Assembly: GCA_944392965.1 (NCBI GenBank)
Contig: CALXYM010000012.1
Location: 1 to 63,545, forward strand
Reading direction: 5' to 3'
DNA: 63,545 nucleotides
Source: an uncultured Spirochaetaceae bacterium
Lineage (GTDB): Bacteria; Spirochaetota; Spirochaetia; Sphaerochaetales; Sphaerochaetaceae
Under the pieces are notes generated by a model, which saw nothing but the letters and a program-made list of their open reading frames with translations, searched no databases and was not told the DNA's origin. Position 1 is the stretch's first letter. Every line of letters starts with the position of its first letter. The translations under genes and the position numbers were made by a program. Below are positions 52,622-60,669 of this stretch, one piece after another.

Positions 52622-53578
52622 TCATATCAGGTATTTTCTGAAGAAACTTTCCATTTTCTCAAACGGTATTATGTCCTTCCTGTCATAGAGGTCGGTATGT
52701 ACCGCACCTGGGATCATCATCAGTTCCTTGTTATCTCCTCTCAGGTCTTTGAATGCGTCCCGGCTGAAATACGCGGAGTGCGCATTCTCTCCGTGTATCA
52801 TGAGGACAGCGCTTCTTATCTCATTGCTGTATGAGAGTATCTTCATGTTCATGAAAGGAAGATTTGACGTGACGTTCCAGCCTTCATTCGAATTCAGAGA
52901 CCGTTCCGAATATCCCCGTTCTGTCTTGTAGTAGTCATGGTAGTCCTTGACGAAGAAAGGTGCATCCTCAGGAAGGGGATCGACGACACCTCCTGCTCTC
53001 TTGTATGTCCCTCTTTTATAGTCCTTAGTACGTTCGGCGTTCAGTCTTTCTTTCTCCTTGTATCTTGCATTCTCATCCATAGAGTCAAAATATCCATTTG
53101 CATTGACACGGCACATGTCATACATCGTTGATGTGACAGTGGCTTTTATCCTCGTGTCCATGGAGGCGGCGTTTAGTGCGAATCCTCCAAAACCGCATAT
53201 TCCTATGATTCCGATCTTCTCTGGATCTATGAAATCCTGAACGGACAGATAATCCACGGCGGCAGAAAAATCCTCCGTGTTGATGTCCGGTGAGGCTACG
53301 TTGCGCACAGCCCCACCACTTTCCCCTATGAATGAGGGGTCGAAGGCAAGGGCTGCGAATCCACGCCGTGCCATCTCATCCGCATAAAGTCCTGCCGCCT
53401 GTTCCTTTACGGCTCCGAAAGGTCCGGCTACTGCGATTGCAGACAGTTTACCTTTTCTCTCCATTGGCAGGTATAAATCTCCTGTCAATTCTATTCCATA
53501 TCGGTTATGGAATCTAACTTTTTCCCTTGTGACATTCTCTCCTAGTTCAAAAGTATAACCGTCAAATCTTGCTTTCAT
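52622..53578 (-). CDS. Alpha/beta hydrolase (YcjY/dienelactone-hydrolase-like)
   Basis: The 318-residue cytoplasmic hydrolase has RYGIELTGDLYLP at the start of the fold, FDPSFIGESGG and a nucleophile-elbow segment GIIGICGFGGFALN. There the expected G-x-S-x-G reads G-x-C-G-F-G-G, with Cys as a possible nucleophile, as in dienelactone hydrolases. A C-terminal GAVHTDLYDR supplies a candidate His. Its start overlaps the upstream small gene by 17 nt. Substrate is unknown. Confidence 0.78.
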   Translation of the reverse strand: MKARFDGYTFELGENVTREKVRFHNRYGIELTGDLYLPMERKGKLSAIAVAGPFGAVKEQAAGLYADEMARRGFAALAFDPSFIGESGGAVRNVASPDINTEDFSAAVDYLSVQDFIDPEKIGIIGICGFGGFALNAASMDTRIKATVTSTMYDMCRVNANGYFDSMDENARYKEKERLNAERTKDYKRGTYKRAGGVVDPLPEDAPFFVKDYHDYYKTERGYSERSLNSNEGWNVTSNLPFMNMKILSYSNEIRSAVLMIHGENAHSAYFSRDAFKDLRGDNKELMMIPGAVHTDLYDRKDIIPFEKMESFFRKYLI

Positions 53579-53804
53579 TCTCTTTCTCCTTATTCAGATT
53601 GAATATGATGTAATCCATTATTTCTATTTCCCTCTCTCCCTGGCGGACTTTGTCTAAAATGTTTTTTCTCTCCTTTTTCAGGATGGTCAGCAGAGGGTTG
53701 TACTCTTTTTTTTCAAGAAGGGAAGAGCAATAACTCACAACCTCTTCGTTGCATCCTGAATCGGTTAATGCCTCCTTTATCAGCTTCTCATCCATATCTT
53801 TCAT
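53562..53804 (-). CDS. Small conserved hypothetical protein
   Basis: The 80-residue, mostly helical, charged protein has the pattern EKLIKEALTDSGCNEE, LLKKxxxxLLxxLKKER and a C-terminal EREIEIMDYIIFNL. Similar short proteins of unknown function are familiar next to MerR/LysR-regulated hydrolase or reductase genes in Firmicutes and spirochaetes. It overlaps the hydrolase gene by 17 nt, so they are co-translated. No function can be assigned. Confidence 0.65.
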   Translation of the reverse strand: MKDMDEKLIKEALTDSGCNEEVVSYCSSLLEKKEYNPLLTILKKERKNILDKVRQGEREIEIMDYIIFNLNKEKENESKI

Positions 53805-53906
53805 CTCTGCAAGAAATATAATTGGATTGAAAGAAATTCTCCAATATTATTTTCTTATATCGGGTTATTACTTTTAAGAATATCTATCCCGTGTTAATGT
53901 ATATTC

Positions 53907-54785
53907 ATGGAATTAAGGATTTTACGGTCATTTTTAGAAATTGCGAGAGAAGAGAACATGACAAGGGCCGCAGAGAGGCTTCATATCTCACAGCCATCAC
54001 TTTCTAAGCAGATGAAGGATCTTGAAGGGGAACTTGGGAAGAAGCTGTTCATCCGGAGCAGTTACAGCATGCATCTGACAGAGGAGGGCATGATACTCAG
54101 AAAGCGGGCAGAAGATCTTCTTTCTCTCTCAGATAAGATAATAGATGAGTTCAAAAGCATGGATGATATAACGGGAGGGGATGTGTACATCGGATGCGCC
54201 GAGTCCCATCTTATACGGTATCTTGCCTTGGCTGTGAGGAACGTAAGCCTGAAATATCCGATGATTCACTATCATATAACAAGTGGAGGTACGGAGCTGG
54301 TTACGGAACATCTGAATAAGGGATTGATAGACTTGGCATTCATCGTCGAACCTCCCGATCTGGCGAAGTACAGTTACATAGAAGTTCCAGGATATGATCT
54401 CTGGGGAGCTGTGATGAGAAAGGATTTTCCTCTCTCTCAGAAGGAGAGGATAACCGTTGAAGACATCCTGCCTTATCCCGTTTTCTGTTCAGAGCAGTCA
54501 CTCTCTGCCGATATTCCGCGCTGGTGTGCTGAGAAGATAGACCGTCTTAACGTAACAGCCAGTTTCAATCTCGCAACTAATGCAACCATGTTCGTAAAGG
54601 AGGGGCTTGGCATACTTTTAACATTCGCAGGTCTTACCGATCTCGGGTCTGAGAGCCTACTTTGCTTCCGGCCTCTATATCCTGAACTTAAAAATAAGAT
54701 GTATGTGATATGGAGGAAATATCAGGTATTCACTCCTGCATCCAGGCTATTACTCGATGAACTGGAAAAGGTATGCTCCTCTTAG
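53907..54785 (+). CDS. LysR-family transcriptional regulator
   Basis: The N-terminal winged HTH (MTRAAERLHISQPSLSKQMKDLEGELGKKLF, about 18-50) is followed by a LysR substrate-binding domain (about 90-290) with IGCAESHL and LIDLAFIVEPP. It is divergent from the hydrolase pair, which is the classical arrangement for a LysR activator and its target genes. Its TAG interleaves with the stop of the convergent HD gene. Confidence 0.92.
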   Translation: MELRILRSFLEIAREENMTRAAERLHISQPSLSKQMKDLEGELGKKLFIRSSYSMHLTEEGMILRKRAEDLLSLSDKIIDEFKSMDDITGGDVYIGCAESHLIRYLALAVRNVSLKYPMIHYHITSGGTELVTEHLNKGLIDLAFIVEPPDLAKYSYIEVPGYDLWGAVMRKDFPLSQKERITVEDILPYPVFCSEQSLSADIPRWCAEKIDRLNVTASFNLATNATMFVKEGLGILLTFAGLTDLGSESLLCFRPLYPELKNKMYVIWRKYQVFTPASRLLLDELEKVCSS

Positions 54786-55444
54786 CAGAGTTTTGTATCG
54801 TTCACAGACAGGAAGAATGTACATCCTAGGACTATTGCGGCCTTTCTGCACATCATCATGCGCTCTAAAAATATCTCGAAATAATCCATTACCGAGGAGA
54901 TGCCCTCATCTAAAGTCAGGGAGAGGGTGATCTTCTTTTTCTCCCTCTGGATGTCAATCCTGCTTGAGAGGACGGAGAAGTTAACCTTGTCATGAGCGTC
55001 AAAGGAGGCGGGATTGCTTGTTCGCACCCTGTTCCTTCTCACATCGCCCTTGTCAGCAAGAATCAATGCCGCAGATACATCATCTATCGCACTTCCTGTA
55101 TTTTCATCATGGTTTCCTATCGCAGTCATCACTCTTAACCTCTCTTGTAGGTCCATTCTCCTCTCTTTTAACAGATTGTATGCGATTATCGCTCCTGTAT
55201 GGGCATGGTCGGTCCTGTTTACAGCGTTTCCGATATCATGCAGGAAACCTGCTATTCTCGCCGTCTCCTGTATATTTTCCTCATATCCGAGTTCTTTTAG
55301 GATGAGGGCCGCACTCTCCGCAACCTTTGCCGCATGAGCCCTTGAATGCTCTGTGTAACCAAGACTTCCAAGTACCCTGTCCCCCTGTTCGATAAAAGAG
55401 AGTATCTCCTCATCCCTTCTTATATCCTCATATCTGATTTTCAT
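54782..55444 (-). CDS. HD-domain phosphohydrolase
   Basis: The 220-residue protein has HSRAHAAKV (first His), FLHDIGNAVNRTDHAHTG (HD doublet and following His) and a DKGD near residue 132, the metal-binding set of HD hydrolases. The family includes nucleotidases and (p)ppGpp or cyclic-nucleotide hydrolases; the substrate is unknown. The C-terminal region (about 155-220) is not recognised. Confidence 0.82.
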   Translation of the reverse strand: MKIRYEDIRRDEEILSFIEQGDRVLGSLGYTEHSRAHAAKVAESAALILKELGYEENIQETARIAGFLHDIGNAVNRTDHAHTGAIIAYNLLKERRMDLQERLRVMTAIGNHDENTGSAIDDVSAALILADKGDVRRNRVRTSNPASFDAHDKVNFSVLSSRIDIQREKKKITLSLTLDEGISSVMDYFEIFLERMMMCRKAAIVLGCTFFLSVNDTKLC

Positions 55445-55514
55445 ACATCTATACTAAATGCAGCCTGTTAACATGCTGTTTCCAATTTTTCTCTATTCCG
55501 TTATCATTGTTATC

Positions 55515-55913
55515 ATGCAGATACTGGTAATCGATGCCCAGGGTGGTGGGCTTGGAAGAGAGGTCATCTCTGCCTTGAAGACAAAGGACAGGAATTTACA
55601 TATAACAGCTGTGGGTACGAACTCTAATGCCACAAGCGCGATGCTCAAAGCCGGAGCAGATGAAGGTGCTACGGGAGAGAATTCGGTGAAGGTGTGTTCC
55701 AAAAGTGCGGATGTCATAATCTGTCCCATCGGGCTTGTCATCGCTGACAGCATGCTGGGGGAGGTTACGGAACAGATGGCCCTTTCCATTGCTCGCAGCA
55801 GTGCCAAGAAGGTGCTTATCCCATCCAAAGGCTGTAATAACTATGTCGCAGGTGTTAAGAAGGTGAGTTTGAAAGAGATAATCGATGATGTCGTCGATTA
55901 TACTCTTTCCTAG
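55515..55913 (+). CDS. DUF3842-family protein
   Basis: The 132-residue protein begins MQILVIDAQGGGLGREVI and continues with AVGTNSNATSAMLKAGAD and an IICPIGLVIADSMLGEVT segment, all typical of the DUF3842 family found in anaerobic Firmicutes and spirochaetes. The glycine-rich start resembles a nucleotide-binding Rossmann turn, but no activity is known to me. The ATG at 55515 is chosen because the family begins there; no Shine-Dalgarno is seen. It ends 41 nt before the leader RNA of the ECF operon. Confidence 0.78.
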   Translation: MQILVIDAQGGGLGREVISALKTKDRNLHITAVGTNSNATSAMLKAGADEGATGENSVKVCSKSADVIICPIGLVIADSMLGEVTEQMALSIARSSAKKVLIPSKGCNNYVAGVKKVSLKEIIDDVVDYTLS

Positions 55914-55953
55914 TTGTTTTCTTTTTTCTCCTTTTCTGCTATCTTATCTCCGT

Positions 55954-56061
55954 TCAGTTGAAACTGATATATGACCTTGAAAGGTTTCTTTTTTATTCCA
56001 ACAGATGATCAGCCAGAGCTGATGGACTGCCGCTGAAGCGGTGGCAAGGGGAAAATCTGTT
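55954..56061 (+). ncRNA. Structured leader of the ECF transporter operon, candidate riboswitch of unassigned class
   Basis: Two small hairpins with TGAA loops (TCAGT/ACTGA 55954-55967; ACCT/AGGT 55974-55985, followed by TTTCTTTTTT) precede a three-way junction. P1 is AACAGAT (56000-56006) with ATCTGTT (56055-56061). P2 is ATCAGC (56008-56013) with GCTGAT (56018-56023). P3 is CCGC-TGAA-GCGG (56030-56041) in a TG/CA frame. The Shine-Dalgarno AAGGGG and the probable CTG start lie inside or next to P1, so P1 formation would block translation of the vitamin-type importer. I do not recognise a standard cobalamin, TPP, FMN, preQ1 or folate consensus. Confidence 0.5.
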
Positions 56062-56824
56062 AATCGAATGCTCGTCGCTTTCATTCAGCTATGATGGAAA
56101 GGACAATGTACTTTCAGATATATCTTTCTCTCTAAAGGAGGGAGAGTATGTCTCCATACTCGGTTCAAACGGGTCGGGAAAGAGTACTCTTCTAAAGATT
56201 CTCGATCTGATCCTCCCTTACAAGACGGGTAATCTTTCCATTTTGGGAAAGGATGGAAGGGATAAGGAGTCAATAAGATCAATAAGAAGAAAGATCGGAC
56301 TTGTATTTCAGAGTCCAGAGTCCTCATTTGTCGCAAAGAATGTTCTTCAGGAGGTCATGTTCACTCCTCTTAATTTCTTATCAGATGAAAAAGCCGCGCG
56401 TACAATGGCTGAAGAAAGTCTAAAAGATTTCAATCTCTCCGGTTATGAGGAGAGGTGTGTGGATGAGCTCTCAGGAGGGGAGAAGCAGCGTCTTATGCTT
56501 GCTTCCATCTTCGTGATGGATCCAGAGATCATAATTCTCGATGAGGCATTTACTTTTCTTGACCAAACATCAAGAGATCTGCTCTCTGATCTCATCCTGA
56601 AAAAGAAGGAGGAGGGGAAGGGCATAATAAGTGTCACACATGATGCAAAGATTGCAGGCTCGGCCGAGAGAATCATTCTCATGAAGGATGGGACTATTTT
56701 AAAGGATGGAAGGAGTGAAGATATCCTTTCTGATGTTCCGCTGCTGATCAGTGCTGATGTCAGGCCACGGGATGAGGAACTTTTCCTCTTTCTTACTGGA
56801 GGAGGTGTCCATGATAGAACTTGA
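56057..56824 (+). CDS. ECF transporter ATPase (EcfA1-like) with non-ATG start
   Basis: The conserved N-terminus LIECSSLSFSY then SDISFSLKEGEYVSILG is in frame, leading to Walker A GSNGSGKST, Q-loop VFQSPES, signature LSGGEKQRL and Walker B IIILDEAFTFLD. From the in-frame stop at 56006-56008 to the Walker A motif there is no ATG, GTG or TTG. The best start is CTG at 56057, with AAGGGG 5 nt upstream. The ATPase powers the ECF importer together with the next gene. It overlaps the second ATPase by 14 nt. Confidence 0.82.
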   Translation: MLIECSSLSFSYDGKDNVLSDISFSLKEGEYVSILGSNGSGKSTLLKILDLILPYKTGNLSILGKDGRDKESIRSIRRKIGLVFQSPESSFVAKNVLQEVMFTPLNFLSDEKAARTMAEESLKDFNLSGYEERCVDELSGGEKQRLMLASIFVMDPEIIILDEAFTFLDQTSRDLLSDLILKKKEEGKGIISVTHDAKIAGSAERIILMKDGTILKDGRSEDILSDVPLLISADVRPRDEELFLFLTGGGVHDRT

Positions 56825-57536
56825 AAATGTCTCGATCTCTCGTGGAAATTTCACATTAGGTCCTTTAAACCGTACATTTAAAGATGGGGAAGCTGTTATC
56901 CTTATGGGCGGAAACGGATCGGGGAAGACGAGCTTCTTAGATCTCATCTCTGGTGTCCTCTCTCCCGAAGGAGGAAGTGTGAAGTGCAGCTCAAAGCTCT
57001 CATATGCGCCACAGGAGAGTGACTACTCATTCTTCATGCCGACTGTCCTTGATGAGTTCTCTTATAGCTTACGAGGTGAGAAAAAAGAGATTCTAGTAGA
57101 GCATACAAAAGAGTTTTTGTCTCTTGTCTCCCTTGACAAGTCTTTCCTATATAGATCCCCGTTTTCTCTCTCAGGAGGAGAGAAGAGACTACTTTCCATA
57201 GCCCTCGCTATGGTCGTGAAACCATCATTCATATTACTTGATGAGAGTATAGCCGGTCTCGATTACAGAGGATATAAGGCATTTAGAAATCTTCTTGAGA
57301 CTTTAAAAAATGAGGGGGTGGGCTTCATTCTAGTAAGTCATGATGAGTCAGTTCTTGACCTTGCCGATTCTCTTATCATTTTAAAGGAGGGGAAGATCAT
57401 CTTTGACGGAGAGCCTCTGATGGCAATGGAGAGAGGGTTTGTCAGAAAGACATTTGCATATGAGAAGTCGATGGAACTGTTCGCTTTTCCCATCCTTTCC
57501 TTTACGCAGCTTTTATCGAGGTGTACAAATGGATAG
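56811..57536 (+). CDS. ECF transporter ATPase (EcfA2-like)
   Basis: The 241-residue ABC ATPase has Walker A GGNGSGKTS, a Q-loop replaced by APQESDY, signature LSGGEKRLLSIA and Walker B FILLDESIAGLDYRG (Glu retained) with a switch His in VSHDES. The start ATG at 56811 follows GGAGGAGG. The usual heterodimer partner is the preceding ATPase. It overlaps the T-component gene by 8 nt. Confidence 0.88.
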   Translation: MIELENVSISRGNFTLGPLNRTFKDGEAVILMGGNGSGKTSFLDLISGVLSPEGGSVKCSSKLSYAPQESDYSFFMPTVLDEFSYSLRGEKKEILVEHTKEFLSLVSLDKSFLYRSPFSLSGGEKRLLSIALAMVVKPSFILLDESIAGLDYRGYKAFRNLLETLKNEGVGFILVSHDESVLDLADSLIILKEGKIIFDGEPLMAMERGFVRKTFAYEKSMELFAFPILSFTQLLSRCTNG

Positions 57537-58272
57537 GATCAGTCCTTTTTACCGCCTTTTAGTATTCATAATGCTGGTTGCCGGGGTACTCCTTGCAGAT
57601 GGTATCCTCTCTAACTTGATCATCATCTGCTCAATTGCTCTTCTTATAGCACTGTCATCCATTTCCAGAAAGGGGCTTTTCCTACCTGTATATAAACTGA
57701 GGCATTTCCTATTGCTCATATTCCTTCTTAATGCCCTTTTCTCCGATGAGGGGACGCTTTTTGAGTTTTTCATCTTCCGTGTTTCCCTCTCAGGTATTCT
57801 CAGAGCACTTCTCATAGTCTACCGCATGGCATTGATAACGCTTATCGCCTACCTCTACACCTCTTCTTCCTCGATCAACGAGATAAACGAGAGCCTTTAT
57901 ATACTTCTATATCCGTTGAAACTCTTATTCGTCCCCGTTGATATGCTCTCATCTGCCCTCTCCTTATCTTTACGCCTCATCGATGATTTTCTCTTAGAGA
58001 GCGAACGGCTAAAGAAGGTAAGACAGCTCAGAAGGATAGGAAAGTCCGATACTCTTAAAGAGAAGATTCTTGATTATAAGGCGATCGTGATTCCCATATT
58101 CATAATGGCGTTCAAGAGGGCCGATGAGCTCTCCCTTTCCCTTGAATCCCGGGGCTACAGTGCGAAGATGCGGCTGAGAAGGGATTATCTTAAATTAGGT
58201 ATAAAAGAACTGATATCAGTTCTTCTAGCAATAACAATCTTGGTTTTCATGATCTCAGGAGGGATAATATGA
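57529..58272 (+). CDS. ECF transporter T component (EcfT)
   Basis: The 247-residue membrane protein has about five TM helices and EcfT coupling-helix features, including a cytoplasmic segment LKKVRQLRRIGKSD and a late RADELSLSLESRGYS (the conserved A-R-G-type motif that contacts the ATPases). The start ATG at 57529 follows GAGGTG. It is the energy-coupling membrane scaffold that joins the ATPases to the S component. Confidence 0.85.
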   Translation: MDRISPFYRLLVFIMLVAGVLLADGILSNLIIICSIALLIALSSISRKGLFLPVYKLRHFLLLIFLLNALFSDEGTLFEFFIFRVSLSGILRALLIVYRMALITLIAYLYTSSSSINEINESLYILLYPLKLLFVPVDMLSSALSLSLRLIDDFLLESERLKKVRQLRRIGKSDTLKEKILDYKAIVIPIFIMAFKRADELSLSLESRGYSAKMRLRRDYLKLGIKELISVLLAITILVFMISGGII

Positions 58273-58796
58273 CAAATGTAAAGAAAATCATCATCACAGC
58301 CGCGCTTTCTGCACTCTGTGTCATACTGCCTATGGCTTTCCATGCCATACCTAATGCGGGGATACTAATAAGTCCGATGCATATTCCTGCATTCATCGCC
58401 GGTCTCACCATAGGACCGTTCTATGGCCTCATCGTCGGGCTACTGGGACCTTTCCTCTCTTCCCTCATCACGGGAATGCCTGCGTTTTCCTACATGCCCC
58501 AGATGATGATTGAACTTGCATCCTACGCTCTCTTTGCAGGTATTTTCATGCGTCTCATCCATACTTACAACTACATGGCGGATCTGTACCTGTCCCTGGT
58601 TTTCAGCATGATAGCTGGACGAATTGTCGCAGGAGTATGTCGTGCCCTGTTCTTCGCATCCGGTTCATATTCTTTCAATGCATGGCTTGCTTCCTATTTT
58701 GTCTCCACATGGCCTGCAATCATCATACAGCTTGTAGTCATTCCTGCGATCGTGTTCGCTCTTGAAAAGGCAAATCTCATCGAGAAGAGGTACTAG
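58269..58796 (+). CDS. ECF transporter S component (substrate-specific subunit)
   Basis: The 175-residue, six-TM protein has IITAALSALCVILPM at the N-terminus and SPMHIPAFIAGLTIGPFYG, GPFLSSLITGMPAF and MIELASYALFAG later. This is the pattern of the S components with an MHIP motif, some of which have been linked to cobalamin or another vitamin. The ligand cannot be assigned from sequence alone. Dedicated A, A, T and S genes in one operon make this a group I importer. It overlaps EcfT by 4 nt and the convergent EamA gene by 20. Confidence 0.85.
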   Translation: MTNVKKIIITAALSALCVILPMAFHAIPNAGILISPMHIPAFIAGLTIGPFYGLIVGLLGPFLSSLITGMPAFSYMPQMMIELASYALFAGIFMRLIHTYNYMADLYLSLVFSMIAGRIVAGVCRALFFASGSYSFNAWLASYFVSTWPAIIIQLVVIPAIVFALEKANLIEKRY

Positions 58797-59661
58797 GGCG
58801 TTTTATATCAAGCTGTGCAAAGAGGACTGCGATGAATACGAGAGCACAGCCTATGATCTCATTCCCGCTCAGGCGTTCAGATAGTATGATCGCTCCCCCG
58901 ATTGCCGCCCAGACGCTCTCAAGTGAGAGTGCGAGGGTGGCCTTGCTCGCCTTCACGTATTTCTGTGCCACGGTCTGTAGGGTATATGCGACACCGCAGG
59001 AGAGAAAGCCTGCATATGCAATCGGGAGAGCAGCCTCTTTCAGTGCAGAGACATCTGGAGTCTCGAATATTGCCATTCCGATGAGGCAGATCACGCCCCC
59101 TGTTAAGAACTGGATAAATGAGAGTTCTACTCCGTCAGAGTCTTTCGACACCTTCTCTATGACGAGGATGTGGAAGGAAAAGAAGAGCGCGCATATCAGT
59201 AGATAGATATCGCCTTCAGAGAGACTCGTTCCTCCTGAGAGGCAGAGCATGTACATTCCAGCTAGTGCTATGACGGCACAGATCCATATCTTTTTTTCGA
59301 TCTTCTTACCGAATATTCTTGATATGAATGGTACTATGATCATATAAAGGCTCGTCATAAAAGCCGCTTTTCCCGCATCGGTGGTCTCTATCCCGATCTG
59401 CTGGGCCATTGATGCCGCAGCTAGAAAGGCACCCATGGACACTCCACCTTTTATCGTCCTTCTCATGTATGTTTTGTCTTTTGCATGTGTCCTCAGGCTT
59501 TTTATTACCATGGGTAGCAGGACTATCGCACCAAGGACCATTCTTATACCGTTGAAGGTGAAAGCCCCGATGCTCTCGGTGGATACGCTCTGGGCGACGA
59601 AACTCAATCCCCATATGAGGGATGTTAAAAGTAATAGAAGTACAGCGTCTCTCTCTTTCAT
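58777..59661 (-). CDS. EamA/DMT-family transporter
   Basis: The 294-residue, 10-TM protein is a duplicated five-helix DMT (EamA) exporter: SLIWGLSFVAQSV and TFNGIRMVLGAIVLLP in the first repeat, and ISFLQFLTGG-like, GVAYTLQTVAQKYVKA and SLESVWAAIGG in the second. Members export amino acids or metabolites. It is monocistronic on the minus strand. Substrate is unknown. Confidence 0.9.
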   Translation of the reverse strand: MKERDAVLLLLLTSLIWGLSFVAQSVSTESIGAFTFNGIRMVLGAIVLLPMVIKSLRTHAKDKTYMRRTIKGGVSMGAFLAAASMAQQIGIETTDAGKAAFMTSLYMIIVPFISRIFGKKIEKKIWICAVIALAGMYMLCLSGGTSLSEGDIYLLICALFFSFHILVIEKVSKDSDGVELSFIQFLTGGVICLIGMAIFETPDVSALKEAALPIAYAGFLSCGVAYTLQTVAQKYVKASKATLALSLESVWAAIGGAIILSERLSGNEIIGCALVFIAVLFAQLDIKRPSTSSR

Positions 59662-59769
59662 GAAGAGTATAGTAGAACTTAAAGGGAATTAATTTCTAGA
59701 CGTTTTTTCACTCAAAATGGGCAGTTAATCATCTTTTCTTACTGTTTTCGGCTAGTTATAATCAGACCT

Positions 59770-60669
59770 ATGGTTGTTCGTTTGCTAGGCTGCGGAGCCG
59801 TTGGCGCGGTCGTGGCTGAGAAGCTCTGCAGTGGTTCAGATTTCGCTCTCGTCGTTGATGAAGAAAGAAGGAGGAGATACTCCTCAGGTCTTTATATAAA
59901 CGGCAGGAAATACCTTTTCCCGATGGAGGGAAAGTTTGATGCGAAGAAGGCTGATCTGCTGATAGTTGCCGTCAAGAATTTTGACCTTCATTCAGTTCTT
60001 CCTTTGATGGAACCGTTTATCAAGGATGATACTGTGATAATGAGCCTGTTAAATGGCATTGATGCAGAGAGAATCCTCTCAGAGCATTTTGGTTCCGAGA
60101 AAATCATCTATTCGTTCATAACGGATTTATCAAGCAACCATGCAGGGCTTGAGACTGTCTGTTTCTCCGATGGGGGAATCATCGTATTCGGGGAGAGGAG
60201 AGGGGAGCTTTCTGCAAGGGTATTAAGGATTAAAGAGCTTTTCGAGAGTGCTGGACAGCGCTATCAGATAGCTGAGGATATAACTCATGAGAAATGGTGG
60301 AAGTTCATGCTCAATACCTGTTACAACACGCTTTCTGCGATTTTGGATGCTGATTACTCTGCCATCTGTGACAATCAGGAGTTCGTAAGGGCCGTACGCA
60401 TCATCGCTAAGGAAGTACAGGCTGTGGCTTCATGTGAGGGAGTCAGAATTACGCAGGAGGATATAGAGAGGATGATCAGACGCATGGCATCCCACCGTGA
60501 TCATGGTAGGACGAGCATGCTTCAGGATATGGATGCAGGAAGAAGAACTGAGAACGATTATTTCGCAGGTACGGTCTCCCGTCTTGCACATATGCACGAT
60601 GTTCCCTCTCCATGCATCGATCTGATCCATATTCTGCTGGAGGCAAGGAGGTCCGCTCTTGCAAAATGA
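59770..60669 (+). CDS. Ketopantoate reductase-like (PanE/ApbA) oxidoreductase
   Basis: The 299-residue protein has an N-terminal Rossmann GCGAVGAVVAE (the usual GxGxxG), AVKNFDLHSVLP and LLNGIDAER of the PanE family, and a C-terminal domain with the catalytic-Lys region EKWWKFMLNTCYNTLSA and the RTSMLQDMDAGRRTE motif (PanE S-[LM]-x-x-D-x-x-x-x-R-x-T-E). It reduces 2-dehydropantoate or a related 2-ketoacid with NADPH. A pantothenate role is likely but paralogues occur. The gene has no clear ribosome site and overlaps the DprA-like gene by 11 nt. Confidence 0.8.
   Translation: MVVRLLGCGAVGAVVAEKLCSGSDFALVVDEERRRRYSSGLYINGRKYLFPMEGKFDAKKADLLIVAVKNFDLHSVLPLMEPFIKDDTVIMSLLNGIDAERILSEHFGSEKIIYSFITDLSSNHAGLETVCFSDGGIIVFGERRGELSARVLRIKELFESAGQRYQIAEDITHEKWWKFMLNTCYNTLSAILDADYSAICDNQEFVRAVRIIAKEVQAVASCEGVRITQEDIERMIRRMASHRDHGRTSMLQDMDAGRRTENDYFAGTVSRLAHMHDVPSPCIDLIHILLEARRSALAK

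Noticed and set aside
55954-56061. Cobalamin riboswitch before the ECF operon
   Set aside because: The GCCAG...CTGCC fragment superficially recalls the B12 box, but the core GGTG-AAA-TCC, CCCGC-ACTG and spacing of the consensus are absent.
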